Positions 6,292-6,899 of a DNA stretch of 6,899 nt are shown in pieces (position 1 is the first letter of the stretch; each line of letters starts with the position of its first letter). A program made the translations under genes and the position numbers. The stretch is from CAG-632 sp963626805 (GTDB lineage Bacteria > Bacillota > Clostridia > Lachnospirales > Lachnospiraceae). The stretch spans positions 1-6,899 of the forward strand of contig CAVFXS010000040.1 of NCBI GenBank assembly GCA_963626805.1, in the 5' to 3' direction. Under the pieces are notes generated by a model. It ran no database searches and was not told where the DNA came from. It worked only from the letters and a program-made list of their open reading frames with translations.

Positions 6292-6552
6292 TTGGATAAG
6301 GCAATAGATTTGGGTGGATTTCTTAAGATTTCGTTAAGATTTTTAGTAAAAGTGCAAATTGATGTTATTTCAACGTTCAGATCACAAGAAGGAGTTATAA
6401 CTACTTCTATTGTTGTTATGGGAAATGGAGTAGTTTCTGTAGGGCACATTCATGACAGTGTAAGACAAATCGTTTGTTTTTATAATGAAAAAACAAATGT
6501 ATATGCGTCGTTTTTCAAGGAGCCTAGCATATCTTTAAATCTACTTGGATAA
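6292..6552 (+). pseudogene. Open frame resembling the tail of a gene lacking its start
   Basis: This plus-strand frame is open for 86 codons from a TTG at 6292 to TAA at 6552, and technically extends back to an ATG at 6175 that lies antisense inside the SGNH gene. From 6292 onward most codons begin with a purine (for example GTA AAA GTG, ATT GTT GTT ATG GGA AAT GGA GTA), a sign of real coding. No start codon has a suitable ribosome binding site; AAGGAG at 6389-6394 is too far from the ATG at 6418. The product is not recognised; its last 44 residues begin MGNGVVSVGHIHD. It overlaps the convergent gene at its right by 12 nt. It may be a decapitated remnant, a small gene with an unusual start, or chance. 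Confidence 0.35.
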
Positions 6553-6899
6553 CATCTTATATTCTGAATCAAAATATTTTCTTATTGTAGATTTCAATAA
6601 TTCATGATTTCCACATCGGTAATATTCATTAATAGCCCTGACTACAGGTCTGCGAGAATCACGATACGTAATTAATCTTGAAAATTCATTTCTAAAGTCT
6701 TCATAATTCAAATTCATGCTCATCGTCGTCAATATAAATGATGTTATTCCCTTGTTTTCCTTATGGGGATCATATTTATATTGTGGCAATGTTAATAAAT
6801 TTCCCGATGAATGTACAACATAATCAATGTGTTCATCATCTGTCTTTTGAGCGTTTTCAAATATGAATTCCCGTGTGTCTTTTATTTCTCTAAATTCAC
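6541..6899 (-). CDS. C-terminal part of an unrecognised gene, cut by the window edge
   Basis: The frame is open without a stop from the right edge to TAG at 6543-6541, giving 119 residues of the C-terminus. A possible internal TTG start at 6789 would give 82 residues, but the frame clearly continues upstream (for example EFREIKDTREFIFENAQ near the edge), so this is the end of a longer protein. The product is soluble-looking, charged and rich in Tyr, Arg, Asn and Asp, with segments such as NLNYEDFRNEFSRLI and AINEYYRCGNHELL that read as helices. No membrane segment or known motif is visible and I do not recognise the family. Base use is AT-richer than in the acylation operon, hinting at a different origin. 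No clear terminator follows it. Confidence 0.65.
   Translation of the reverse strand, partial: EFREIKDTREFIFENAQKTDDEHIDYVVHSSGNLLTLPQYKYDPHKENKGITSFILTTMSMNLNYEDFRNEFSRLITYRDSRRPVVRAINEYYRCGNHELLKSTIRKYFDSEYKMLSK

Noticed and set aside
6473..6497. A 9-bp inverted repeat with 7-nt loop as a terminator for the gene at the right edge.
   Set aside because: Only one G-C pair, no following T-run on the minus strand, and it lies inside the plus-strand open frame.
6292..6552. TTGGATAA at 6292-6299 and 6545-6552 as target-site duplication or attachment sites.
   Set aside because: An 8-bp AT-rich direct repeat within 260 bp is expected by chance, and no integrase, transposase or inverted ends are present.
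1..6899. tRNA, rRNA, CRISPR array, riboswitch or insertion sequence.
   Set aside because: No tRNA-like fold, spaced repeat array, conserved aptamer or transposase was seen on either strand; the leader before the SGNH gene is too short for a riboswitch.

Overview
The window looks like a chromosomal piece of a Gram-positive Firmicute, most plausibly a gut Clostridia/Lachnospiraceae-type bacterium. The evidence is moderate GC in the main operon, strong AGGAGG-type ribosome binding sites, tightly packed minus-strand genes and a Dlt-like acylation gene set. No taxonomic marker is present, so this is an inference. One 10-N gap (5734-5743) shows it comes from a draft assembly.

Layout, left to right. 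Positions 1-61 hold the first 20 codons of a minus-strand gene that runs off the left edge; its promoter and ribosome binding site lie at about 71-142. Positions 135-197 carry two hairpins that end the main operon. Positions 205-6236 are a four-gene minus-strand operon, transcribed from right to left: an SGNH/DltD-like membrane-anchored transferase with an unusual repeated C-terminal half (4041-6236), an MBOAT/DltB-like acyltransferase (2505-4037), an acyl carrier protein (2247-2477) and an adenylating ligase fused to an FMN nitroreductase domain (205-2247). The gaps are 3 nt, 27 nt and a 1-nt TGATG overlap, so the genes are probably translationally coupled. Positions 6237-6899 are visibly AT-richer and hold candidate operon promoters, a plus-strand open frame that looks like the tail of a gene without its start, and the C-terminal 119 residues of an unrecognised minus-strand gene open to the right edge.

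How the genes fit together (inference from the Dlt/MBOAT paradigm): the ligase activates a carboxylic acid with ATP and loads it on the phosphopantetheine arm of the carrier. The MBOAT moves the acyl group across the membrane and onto the tyrosine of its own C-terminal hexapeptide, FVYMNY. The SGNH protein takes it on its serine and esterifies an extracellular polymer. The set is not a standard D-alanylation operon. The order is D-B-C-A, the ligase has acyl-CoA-synthetase-type rather than DltA-type signatures, a complete nitroreductase is fused to it, and the SGNH protein carries about 400 extra residues with two copies each of two segments resembling the halves of the FAM3/ILEI domain, in permuted order. 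I read this as a candidate redox-tailored, carbohydrate-directed envelope acylation system.

Other points: an eight-G tract sits exactly between the SGNH domain and its repeats, where slippage would give an SGNH-only protein. The N gap looks like an unmerged 8-bp contig overlap inside a conserved motif.
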